DNA of 11,718 nt. Origin: UBA2289 sp041677365. Lineage in GTDB: Bacteria; Bacillota_I; Bacilli_A; Izemoplasmatales; Hujiaoplasmataceae. Numbering within the stretch: position 1 is the first letter of the stretch; each line of letters opens with the position of its first letter. The position numbers and the translations under genes were made by a program. The notes below the pieces were generated by a model that was not told where the DNA came from, ran no database searches, and worked only from the letters and a program-made list of their open reading frames with translations. The stretch lies in the NCBI GenBank assembly GCA_041677365.1, contig JBAYQC010000039.1, forward strand, positions 1 to 11,718, read 5' to 3'. Positions 5,211 through 11,718 of this stretch are shown here, piece after piece.

Positions 5211-7139
5211 ATGAAAAAGTTTATCTTTAGTTTTTTTCTAGCTTTATTGTTACTTGGTTTTAACGCTTGTCAAGCTAATATGGAAACTGTCCCTGATGGA
5301 GAAAATGTAGGGTCTTTCTCGTCTTACTCACAGTTAGAAGACTATATCAAAAGTTTAGCGAGTAAAGACGGTGATAGATACTATTTTAACAGTGTTTTAG
5401 AGTTTGAAGGTACTCCTGAATCTGCAGTAGATTCAACGACTGATGATCAAATTACCTATGATTCAGGTGAAAGAAGTCATTCACAAACCAATAATCAAGT
5501 AGAAGGAATTTTTGAAGCTGATACGATAATTACAGATGGATATTACATTTATATCGTTTCTGGGAACCGGTTTTTAATTGTTTCTGCAGATAGTTTAGAT
5601 ATCGTTTATGAGTATGAAGTTGAAGAAATTTACTTCTCTGGTCTTTATGTTTATGAAGATAAAGTCGTAGTATTGGGAAATTATTGGTTATATACTTATG
5701 ATGAAACTGTCCGCGAAGATTCTGATCAATTTACAAGTGAAGGTAGCGAAACAACAGAAGGTTATTCTTATGCTTACAGTTATAGTTATGGAACTAAAGT
5801 GTTTGTATTTGACGTTTCTGATATGGAAAACATTGTGGTTTCAAGAGAGTTAAACTTTGATTCAGCCTATTTGACTGAATCAAGAATGATTGATGATGAG
5901 GTTTATCTAATCTTAAATAATTATAGTCTGGGATATTACTTTGATGAAGCAAGGATTATACCTGAGTATTATGATTCTGCCGTTATGACTGAGATGGAAA
6001 AATTCCAACCTAGTCAAATCTATTTCATGCCTAATGATAATCAAGAAATGTCTTATTTAATCTTTTCTGTTTTCAGTGTCGAAGACAATGAAGCAGCCAA
6101 GACAAAAGCTTATCTCGGTAGTTCTTACCAAATTTATATGAGCCAGGATAATATCTATACTACAGTTTACCGGTATCTTTTTGATGAAGAATTAGATCGA
6201 TATGACGCTAAAACTTTTATAATGCGTTTTTCTATTGAAGATGGTGTGGCTGAATACCAAGCGATGGCTAAAATCGATGGTTCACCTATAAACCAATTCT
6301 CAATGGATGAATATAACGGGGTATTTAGGATTGCTGTTACTGATTATGATTTTTCTCAAGAAACAGCTGTTTTTAACAACTCTGTTTACCTCTTGTCAGC
6401 TGAAAGTAAAGATGAAATGGAGATTTTATCTTCATTGAGCGGTTTAGGGAAACCGGGAGAAAGAATCTATGCAGTAAGATATATGGAAGACGAAGCTTAT
6501 GTAGTAACCTTTGTTAACACAGATCCACTTTATAAACTTGATTTAAGCGATCCGCTTAATCCAGCAGTCCTTGGTGAGTTAGAAGAAGAGGGCGTGAGTG
6601 ATTATTTACATCCAATCTTTACTGATTTAGCAATTGGGATTGGTCGTCAAGCAGAAGAAAATGAATACGGGTGGACTAACTTTATCGGTGTTAAGGTAGC
6701 TACCTATGATTTAAGCGGAAATAATCCAGAAAATATCGAAACCTATTTAGTTGAAGGTGAGTATTCTTATTCAAGAGCTTCTTATGATCATAAAGCTTTT
6801 ATCTATTATGAAGTTCCTGATGAAGACTATCTATTATTTGCTATTCCGATTTCAGTATATTACGAAGATTATTATCGTTATGCTCAAAAGCTATTAGTCT
6901 TCAAAGTTTGGGAAAACGGTGATTTAGAACTAGCAGCTGAGTTAGAACATATGGGTAATAATACCTCCTATTTTGATCAAATTGAAAGAGCGGTAATGAT
7001 TGAAAACTATATCTACACCCTTTCATATTCGCAAATTCAAGTATTCAATATGGATGATGAATTTAATTTTGTCGATAAGGTTATAATCAACGAAACTTAT
7101 TACTTTGATTATGCTATAAATGAAGAACCGATGGATTAA
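5211..7139 (+). CDS. Exported beta-propeller protein, probable lipoprotein (Beta_propel family, PF09826-like)
   Basis: The 642-residue protein starts with a signal peptide (MKK plus a hydrophobic stretch to about residue 16). Cys20, in GFNAC, is the only cysteine I find in the whole protein. That suggests lipid attachment, although Asn at -2 departs from the usual lipobox. The rest matches the family of secreted proteins with a C-terminal propeller distantly related to WD40. Visible marks are NNQVEGIFEADTIITDGYYIYIVSG near residues 94-118, then ERIYAVRYMEDEAYVVTF, DPLYKLDLSDPLNPAVLGEL and GVSDYLHPI. It is rich in Tyr, Asp and Glu, so acidic, as suits an exposed surface protein. The family's molecular function is not established. 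The start has a GGAGG site 6 nt upstream. It follows pepF closely and is ended by the terminator at 7156-7190. Confidence 0.85.
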   Translation: MKKFIFSFFLALLLLGFNACQANMETVPDGENVGSFSSYSQLEDYIKSLASKDGDRYYFNSVLEFEGTPESAVDSTTDDQITYDSGERSHSQTNNQVEGIFEADTIITDGYYIYIVSGNRFLIVSADSLDIVYEYEVEEIYFSGLYVYEDKVVVLGNYWLYTYDETVREDSDQFTSEGSETTEGYSYAYSYSYGTKVFVFDVSDMENIVVSRELNFDSAYLTESRMIDDEVYLILNNYSLGYYFDEARIIPEYYDSAVMTEMEKFQPSQIYFMPNDNQEMSYLIFSVFSVEDNEAAKTKAYLGSSYQIYMSQDNIYTTVYRYLFDEELDRYDAKTFIMRFSIEDGVAEYQAMAKIDGSPINQFSMDEYNGVFRIAVTDYDFSQETAVFNNSVYLLSAESKDEMEILSSLSGLGKPGERIYAVRYMEDEAYVVTFVNTDPLYKLDLSDPLNPAVLGELEEEGVSDYLHPIFTDLAIGIGRQAEENEYGWTNFIGVKVATYDLSGNNPENIETYLVEGEYSYSRASYDHKAFIYYEVPDEDYLLFAIPISVYYEDYYRYAQKLLVFKVWENGDLELAAELEHMGNNTSYFDQIERAVMIENYIYTLSYSQIQVFNMDDEFNFVDKVIINETYYFDYAINEEPMD

Positions 7140-7155
7140 TTATTAATTTATACGC

Positions 7156-7190
7156 AAAAAAATAACCTAGAAATTCTAGGTTATTTTTTT
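7156..7190. terminator. Bidirectional intrinsic terminator between converging genes
   Basis: AATAACCTAG (7161-7170) and CTAGGTTATT (7176-7185) form a 10-bp stem with a 5-nt loop. It is flanked by five As on the left and a run of Ts on the right. It therefore ends with a U-tract on both strands and can terminate both the beta-propeller gene (plus) and the EAL-domain gene (minus). Confidence 0.9.
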
Positions 7191-7220
7191 ATTCTATAAA
7201 TCAAAAAAATCTAATTTTTT

Positions 7221-8849
7221 TTAATTGCGTTTTGTCATCCATTCTACAAGTTTATCAAAGGTGAGCGGTTTAGATATGTAATAACCTTGAATATAATCAA
7301 TACCGATACCCTTAGTTTTCTCATAAACTGATTTTGATTCAACACCTTCAGCCACAACTTTCAAATCGAATTGATGAGCTAGTTTAATTGTCGCGTCGAC
7401 GATGTTTAATACGGTGGGTTTTTCCAAAATATTGTTAATATAATATTGATCGATTTTTAGGAAATCAGTATCAAACTGACTTAAGTATGTAAGCGATGAA
7501 TAACCTTTGCCGAAATCATCGATTGCAATCCTAAAACCAGCCGCTTTTAAATTATCTAAGGTGCTCTTTGATTTCATTTCTTCTTCTAAAAGAAATGATT
7601 CCGTTACTTCAAAAACAATCTTTTCCGGGAGTACTTTTTGTTCTTTAACGATTTTTACTACACTATCATAGAAATTGGGGTTATTTAGGTTTTTCGGTGA
7701 TAGATTAATGCTAATACAAATATCGAAACCTAAATCCTGCAATTTCTTTAAATGAATTAATGCTTCTTTAATAACCCAATCCGTTAAAGGATGTACTAAC
7801 TGGGTAGATTCTATCAGAGGAATAAAATCATTTGGCATAATCATACCATGGACGGAATTATTCCATCTAATCAATGCTTCAACCTTTTCAACTTTTTCGG
7901 TTTTTGAATCAATTATTGGTTGAAAAACCAAAAAAGTTTCGTGTTTTTCCAAAGCGTTTAAAAACTGCCCTAATAAACTAAACTCAAATCTTCTTTTTAA
8001 TAGTTCATTATCAAAGATTACAAAGGGAAGATTATTTTCTTTAGCATATCCAGCTAAGCGATCAGAATCTCTAAAAGGAATCAGAGTTTTACATGTTTTA
8101 AAACTTGTGGTTTCATTAACTCCAATTGAATAATCAAGATAAACTGTAATTCCTTCAATATCAAATTGATTTGAAAGGCTCTTTAACGTATCGGCTCCAT
8201 CATGAATCACACCTTCGACCTTAATGATAAACCAGAATTTATCGGAATCAGCTTGAATTATCACAGTTTCTTTCGGTAAGATATTTTTTAAATATCTAAT
8301 AAGTTCTTTTATGGTTTTAATATAATAATCTGTACCGATAACTTCACAAATTCGACTTTTATTATTAATTAGAACGGTAGCGGTGATTACGTTGTCTTCA
8401 ATAAAATCATCTTCAAGTTGTAAAAGGTAATTAATATTATGAATTCCCGTATCTGGATGACGAGAGAAAAGCCGGTTATTTATCTTGATAATTTTCTTAT
8501 ATTTTTCAACAAAATATCCACTTAAACCACCAATAACAACAAACATTAACATTCGGTAAAACCAATTGATAAATTCCTGCTGTTCTAAGGGGTCAACAAC
8601 CAAGGGCATTAATGGACCTAAGAGAATGCCGCCAATAATCCCAGCGAGTACGCCAACTTTAAAACCAAAAACAATCCCAGCGAAAAGAATGGGAATGTAC
8701 ATAGTATGAGAATAAACAAACTTTATTCCTCCGGTATAATAAACTAAAAGCCAGATCAGTGGAAAGGCTGCTGATATACCAAGAGCAAAAATAAGTTTTT
8801 GGTGTTTTTTCACAAGAAAGAATAGCGAATTTTTATTTTCATTCTGCAT
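7221..8849 (-). CDS. Membrane-bound cyclic-di-GMP phosphodiesterase with degenerate GGDEF and intact EAL domain
   Basis: The 542-residue protein begins with about four membrane segments (near 17-38, 50-66, 66-85 and 96-114), followed by a basic stretch. Residues about 130-285 resemble a GGDEF domain, but the active-site motif reads DSDKF (201-205), so cyclase activity is unlikely. The EAL domain (about 295-538) keeps the expected catalytic and metal-binding residues: Glu324 in EALIRW, Asn382 in INLSP, Glu414 in EVTE, Asp444-Asp445 in DDFG, Lys465 in FLKID, Glu501 and Glu504 in EGVE, then QGYYISKPL. It should hydrolyse cyclic-di-GMP to pGpG at the membrane, with the N-terminal part or the GGDEF-like domain as sensor. 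The ATG at 8847-8849 is chosen for its GGAGGTG site at 8855-8861; an in-frame ATG at 8870 lies upstream of that site. No receptor or cyclase gene is nearby. Confidence 0.93.
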   Translation of the reverse strand: MQNENKNSLFFLVKKHQKLIFALGISAAFPLIWLLVYYTGGIKFVYSHTMYIPILFAGIVFGFKVGVLAGIIGGILLGPLMPLVVDPLEQQEFINWFYRMLMFVVIGGLSGYFVEKYKKIIKINNRLFSRHPDTGIHNINYLLQLEDDFIEDNVITATVLINNKSRICEVIGTDYYIKTIKELIRYLKNILPKETVIIQADSDKFWFIIKVEGVIHDGADTLKSLSNQFDIEGITVYLDYSIGVNETTSFKTCKTLIPFRDSDRLAGYAKENNLPFVIFDNELLKRRFEFSLLGQFLNALEKHETFLVFQPIIDSKTEKVEKVEALIRWNNSVHGMIMPNDFIPLIESTQLVHPLTDWVIKEALIHLKKLQDLGFDICISINLSPKNLNNPNFYDSVVKIVKEQKVLPEKIVFEVTESFLLEEEMKSKSTLDNLKAAGFRIAIDDFGKGYSSLTYLSQFDTDFLKIDQYYINNILEKPTVLNIVDATIKLAHQFDLKVVAEGVESKSVYEKTKGIGIDYIQGYYISKPLTFDKLVEWMTKRN

Positions 8850-8870
8850 AGTTTCACCTCCGTATGACAA

Positions 8871-9096
8871 GTATATTAATTATATTATATTACTATTTAT
8901 TTTAAAAAAGATACGACTCAGCAAAAAAATTGCATATATCTATAAAAATGTTAAATATTGTTAAATTTTTGTTATTGAGGACTGAAAATTAATTCAAAAA
9001 TCAATTAATAAAAGTGTCTTAATCACCAATGTATGCAAATAGTCTTTAAAATATCTCGATTTATAGTAAAATAAGTTTGTATGGAGGCAATTATTT
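8871..9096. other. AT-rich intergenic region between divergent genes
   Basis: These 226 bp separate the EAL-domain gene (minus) from the RNA methyltransferase gene (plus). On the minus strand two overlapping TATAAT boxes (around 8880-8892) probably serve the EAL gene, but no good -35 box is spaced from them. On the plus strand TATAGTAAAAT (9062-9072) looks like a -10 region for the methyltransferase, again with only a weak TTTAAA as a possible -35. A 7-bp AT-only inverted repeat (8988-8994 with 9003-9009) is present. I see no coding potential or recognisable RNA gene. Confidence 0.5.
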
Positions 9097-9822
9097 TTGA
9101 AAAAATCAATTAGTTCAGTAAATAACCCAATAATTAAAAACGCAGTAAAACTAAAACAAAAAAAATATCGTAATCTCTTTAGTCAATATTTGGTAGAAGG
9201 ATATCATTTAATCGAAGAAGCATTCAAGTTGAATTTGCTTGAAGTGGTTTTTTTTACTGATGATTTTAACTTAGATTTTGATAATGCTTATCAAGTTAAT
9301 CCTGAAGTGATGAAGAAGCTTTCTTTTTTAACTACTCCTCCAGGAATTATTGGTATCTGTAAAAACCAAGTTAACCAGAAGTTGTCAAACAAGGTTTTGA
9401 TACTAGATAATGTTCAAGACCCCGGGAATATCGGAACTTTATTAAGAACAGCAGCTGCATTTAACTTTGATACGGTTATTGCAGAGAACTCAGTAGATTT
9501 CTTCAATGAAAAAGTTATTAGAAGTTCCCAAGGAGCAATCTTTAAGTTGAACTTACTAAATTTAAAAATAAAGGACTTTATTCTTGAAGAAGACTACCAA
9601 TTTTTAGTTACCGATCTATCTAGTAATACCGATCTTAAAGATTTAAAACTTAGAGAAAAGGTAGCTTTGATTCTCGGTAATGAAGGTAGTGGTGTAAGCG
9701 AAGATATTTTTGCAATCTGCAAAGAAAAAATCAAAATTAAAATGGCAAATATGGAATCTTTAAATGTTGGTGTTGCCGGTGGCATCATCATGCATGAGAT
9801 TTATCAAAGGAGTGAGGAATAA
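9097..9822 (+). CDS. SpoU/TrmH-family RNA 2'-O-methyltransferase (RlmB/TsnR-like)
   Basis: The 241-residue protein has the two-part structure of this family. An N-terminal RNA-binding domain opens SSVNNPIIKNAVKLKQKKYR and contains YLVEGYHLIEEA. A C-terminal trefoil-knot methyltransferase domain follows, with its three motifs: DNVQDPGNIGTLLRTA (104-119, Arg117 catalytic), LGNEGSGV (193-200) and MESLNVGVA (219-227). It should transfer a methyl group from S-adenosylmethionine to a ribose 2'-OH in rRNA or tRNA; the exact nucleotide cannot be told. The start is a TTG at 9097-9099 with GGAGG at 9083-9087. The nearby ATG at 9081 is out of frame and soon stopped, and family homology begins right after the TTG. 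The stop codon shares one base with the next start, so the two genes are probably translationally coupled. Confidence 0.93.
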   Translation: MKKSISSVNNPIIKNAVKLKQKKYRNLFSQYLVEGYHLIEEAFKLNLLEVVFFTDDFNLDFDNAYQVNPEVMKKLSFLTTPPGIIGICKNQVNQKLSNKVLILDNVQDPGNIGTLLRTAAAFNFDTVIAENSVDFFNEKVIRSSQGAIFKLNLLNLKIKDFILEEDYQFLVTDLSSNTDLKDLKLREKVALILGNEGSGVSEDIFAICKEKIKIKMANMESLNVGVAGGIIMHEIYQRSEE

Positions 9823-10112
9823 TGGAATATATTTATGAAGACAATCGAATCTATTCTTTAGGAGAAAATGAGTTATTATTAGCAGAAGTGACCTTTCCAA
9901 AACGTGATGAGTTACGAGTAGACATCAACCATGTTTATGTTGATGCAAGTCTCAGAGGCCGAGGGATTGCTAGTGATTTAATGTTAAAAGCCTATGAGTA
10001 CATTAAGGCAAAAGATTTAAAAATAATTGCTAAATGTCCTTATGCTATCTCATGGTTTAAAAAGAACGAAGAATATCAAGATATCGTTATCAATGTTAAG
10101 ACAAGAAAATAG
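9822..10112 (+). CDS. Small GNAT-like N-acetyltransferase (YjdJ/Acetyltransf_CG type)
   Basis: The 96-residue protein is a minimal GNAT fold of the short family related to YjdJ (PF14542-like). The hallmark HVYVDASLRGRGIAS (37-51) contains the acetyl-CoA pyrophosphate-binding RGRGIA loop (45-50). IIAKCPYAISWFKKNEEY follows near the end, with a cysteine in the typical CPY context (residue 72). It is far shorter than ordinary GNAT enzymes, as is normal for this family, whose substrate is unknown. The ATG overlaps the TAA of the methyltransferase gene by one base (TAATG), and AAGGAGTGAGG just upstream supplies a ribosome site. There is no clear terminator before the rimP promoter 10 bp downstream. 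Confidence 0.88.
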   Translation: MEYIYEDNRIYSLGENELLLAEVTFPKRDELRVDINHVYVDASLRGRGIASDLMLKAYEYIKAKDLKIIAKCPYAISWFKKNEEYQDIVINVKTRK

Positions 10113-10121
10113 ATATTTTTC

Positions 10122-10150
10122 TTGAAAATCTCAAGAGCATATGATATAAT
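10122..10150 (+). promoter_or_regulatory. Promoter of the rimP-nusA operon
   Basis: TTGAAA (10122-10127) and a perfect TATAAT (10145-10150) are separated by 17 bp. Transcription should start near 10157, about 58 nt upstream of the rimP ATG and just before the leader hairpin. Confidence 0.88.
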
Positions 10151-10168
10151 ACTTTTGTGCATAAGGTT

Positions 10169-10196
10169 AAGAGAGAGGGTCGTGCCCTCTCTTTTT
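10169..10196 (+). terminator. Terminator-like hairpin in the rimP-nusA leader (possible NusA-sensitive attenuator)
   Basis: GAGAGAGGG (10171-10179) pairs with CCCTCTC plus Ts (10185-10193) around the loop TCGTG. This gives at least 8 strong pairs and ends in five Ts before AATG. It begins only about a dozen nt after the expected transcript start and lies before the ribosome site. A short U-tract, partly taken up by the stem, suggests a weak or factor-dependent terminator. In Bacillus subtilis I recall nusA being autoregulated by NusA-dependent termination in the leader of this operon. The same role here is an inference from structure and position. Confidence 0.7.
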
Positions 10197-10214
10197 AATG
10201 AAAGGATTTTGATA

Positions 10215-10649
10215 ATGATGGATATTGAGAAACTAAAAAAAGCAGTCAGTGATTTTTTAGAAACTACAGAGTATGAACTTTATGGTATTGAGTATACCCA
10301 AAATAAGCAAGATAAGATTTTAAGAATTTTCATTGACAACAATAAAGGCATTACAATTGATGATTGTGTAAATGCAACCCATCTACTTAATCCATTTTTA
10401 GATGAATTAGATCCAATTGATGGAGAATATATGTTAGAAGTAAGTTCACCTGGAGCTGAAAAAGAACTTCGCAGTAAGGAAGCGATTCTAAATAATATTG
10501 GAAAGAATGTTTATTTAGAAACTTATGAACAAAAGCTCACTGGTAAACTCATAGCTTTTAACGGAAAAGTATTGACGATTTCAATAAAAAGTAAACAAAT
10601 TAATGTCGATTATATGGATGTTAATTACATTAGATTAACGATAGTTTAG
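10215..10649 (+). CDS. rimP: Ribosome maturation factor RimP
   Basis: The 144-residue protein has the normal RimP length. RimP assists late steps of 30S subunit assembly. Family marks are YELYGIEYTQN (20-30), ILRIFIDNNKGITIDDC (35-51) and LDELDPIDGEYMLEVSSPGAEKEL (62-85), followed by the C-terminal SH3-like domain. The SSPG signature is intact, but the usual GLDRPL that ends it reads GAEKEL. The frame is open back to the promoter, yet residues encoded before 10215 come from the leader hairpin. The ATG at 10215 has AAAGGA 8 nt upstream, and a second ATG follows at once. nusA starts 12 bp after the stop, in the conserved rimP-nusA order. Confidence 0.95.
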   Translation: MMDIEKLKKAVSDFLETTEYELYGIEYTQNKQDKILRIFIDNNKGITIDDCVNATHLLNPFLDELDPIDGEYMLEVSSPGAEKELRSKEAILNNIGKNVYLETYEQKLTGKLIAFNGKVLTISIKSKQINVDYMDVNYIRLTIV

Positions 10650-10661
10650 GAGAAGAAAAAG

Positions 10662-11718
10662 ATGACTAGTAAAGAATTTTTTAAAGCATTAGATATCTTA
10701 TCAGAAGAAAGAGACATTCCCAAAGAGAAAATCTTAGAAGTGTTTGGTAGAGGACTTATCAACGCGTATAAGAAAGCCTACGGGGGTAAACAAAATGCTG
10801 AGGTTGTTTTTAATGAAGAAAAGGCTGAGATTAACTTAGTTGCTAAATCTTTGGTTGTTAAAGAAGTCGATCCCGAAGCAGAAGCTGGGACCCAAATTAG
10901 TTTAACTGACGCTAAAGAGATTAAAAAAACTGCTAAGATAGGTGATGTGATTGAAGAAAAAATCACCCCGAAAAATTTTGGTAGATTAGCTGCTTCAACA
11001 GCGAAACAAATGTTAACTCAAGGATTGAAACAATTAGAACGCGAACGTAACTTCGAGTATTTTACCAATAAAGTTGGCGAAATGTTAATTGCAGAAATTG
11101 TTAAAATTAACGATGATTTCGTGACCCTTTATTTAGGAAAAGACACAGAAACTTCAATCCCCAGCAAAGACTTATTACCAGCGGATTTATTCCTTGGAAA
11201 CCGTCTCAGTGTTTATATCACTAAAGTCGACGAAACAACAAAAGGTCCTAAAGTATATGTTTCTAGAACTGATCGTAATTTAGTTAAACGTTTGATGGAA
11301 AATGCGATACCAGAACTTAAAGAAGGTGTAGTTGAAATCATCGGTTTATCTAGAGATCCAGGAGATCGTTGTAAGGTTTGCGTTATGAGTAATGATGAAA
11401 ACGTTGATCCCGTTGGAGCTTGTTTAGGTCGTAATGGCGTGCGAATTAAAAGTGTCATTGATGCTTTAAACGGTGAAAAGATGGATATTTACAAATACAG
11501 TGACGATCCTAAAGAGTTAGTTTCTAATTCAATTCAACCAGCTAGAACAACCGCGGTTATTATCGACGCAAAAGAAAAATCAGCATTAGCTATTGTGCCT
11601 GACGATCAATTGTCACTAGCAATTGGAAAAAAAGGTCAAAATGCAAGACTTGCAGTCCAATCATGTGGATGGAAGATTGATATAAAACCGGAAACTGAAG
11701 CTAAAGAACAAGGATATA
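10662..11718 (+). CDS. nusA: Transcription termination/antitermination factor NusA (3' end beyond window)
   Basis: I translated this frame directly; it stays open for 352 codons to the window edge. NusA binds RNA polymerase and nascent RNA, promoting pausing and intrinsic termination. The N-terminal polymerase-binding domain begins MTSKEFFKALDILSEERDIP and runs to about residue 125. An S1 domain follows at roughly 135-198 (KVGEMLIAEIVKINDD). KH1 has RDPGDRCKVCV, VDPVGACLGRNGVRI (GxxG = GRNG, 256-259) and the GEKMDIYKYSDDP segment. KH2 has LAIGKKGQNARLA (GKKG, 322-325). Firmicutes NusA proteins are about 370-400 residues, so little is likely missing, and the extra C-terminal acidic repeats of E. 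coli NusA are probably absent. The ATG has AGGAG at 10648-10652, overlapping the rimP stop codon, and lies 12 bp downstream of rimP. Confidence 0.97.
   Translation, partial: MTSKEFFKALDILSEERDIPKEKILEVFGRGLINAYKKAYGGKQNAEVVFNEEKAEINLVAKSLVVKEVDPEAEAGTQISLTDAKEIKKTAKIGDVIEEKITPKNFGRLAASTAKQMLTQGLKQLERERNFEYFTNKVGEMLIAEIVKINDDFVTLYLGKDTETSIPSKDLLPADLFLGNRLSVYITKVDETTKGPKVYVSRTDRNLVKRLMENAIPELKEGVVEIIGLSRDPGDRCKVCVMSNDENVDPVGACLGRNGVRIKSVIDALNGEKMDIYKYSDDPKELVSNSIQPARTTAVIIDAKEKSALAIVPDDQLSLAIGKKGQNARLAVQSCGWKIDIKPETEAKEQGY

Noticed and set aside
8988..9009. Inverted repeat in the intergenic region as an operator or terminator
   Set aside because: Only 7 AT pairs, no T-run and no known operator match. 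Chance repeats of this kind are expected in such AT-rich DNA.
9594..9791. Minus-strand open frame of 65 codons
   Set aside because: Antisense to the catalytic motifs of the SpoU-family methyltransferase; no ribosome site.
10778..11458. Two minus-strand open frames (10778-10966 and 11213-11458)
   Set aside because: Both are antisense to nusA, whose S1 and KH motifs are clear on the plus strand.
1..11718. Mobile elements, CRISPR arrays, tRNA/rRNA genes, defence or toxin systems
   Set aside because: No transposase, spaced repeats, cloverleaf or known system gene was seen on either strand; the gene content is chromosomal housekeeping.

Overview
The window is a compact piece of an AT-rich bacterial chromosome. 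All genes read with the standard code: tryptophan is TGG, no TGA interrupts a gene, and starts are ATG with at least one TTG. AGGAGG-type ribosome sites, sigma-A-like TTGACA/TATAAT promoters, a zinc-less Firmicutes-type ribosomal protein S4 and a rimP-nusA operon point to the Bacillota/Mycoplasmatota side of the tree. An Acholeplasma- or Izemoplasma-like genome would fit, but the sequence alone does not settle the genus.

Left part (1-1600), all on the minus strand: the 5' end of a CoA-disulfide reductase-type flavoenzyme with its own promoter; rpsD as a single-gene unit with a consensus promoter, a long structured leader and a terminator; and msrC (free methionine-R-sulfoxide reductase), whose last codons hold the -35 box of rpsD.

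Middle (1600-7190), plus strand: thiI (4-thiouridine/thiazole sulfurtransferase, no rhodanese domain), then a GNAT acetyltransferase that starts on the thiI stop codon (ATGA) and has no stop of its own. Its frame runs directly into the oligoendopeptidase PepF, which also has a strong internal ribosome site and ATG. A 642-residue exported beta-propeller protein, probably a lipoprotein, follows after 58 bp. A bidirectional terminator closes this unit and the converging gene.

Right part (7190-11718): a membrane-bound EAL-domain cyclic-di-GMP phosphodiesterase with a degenerate GGDEF domain (minus strand); a SpoU-family RNA methyltransferase and a small GNAT-like protein joined by a 1-bp overlap; then the rimP-nusA operon. 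That operon has a consensus promoter and a terminator-like hairpin in its short leader. nusA runs off the right edge with about 352 codons visible.

Most of the content is housekeeping: translation, RNA modification, transcription elongation, thiol and methionine redox, and peptide turnover. I see no mobile element, CRISPR array, tRNA or rRNA, and no evidence for a new multi-gene system. The observations most worth checking are the stop-less GNAT/PepF junction, the rpsD leader whose hairpin loop can pair with the rpsD ribosome site, the rimP-nusA leader hairpin, and the altered cysteine pattern of MsrC.
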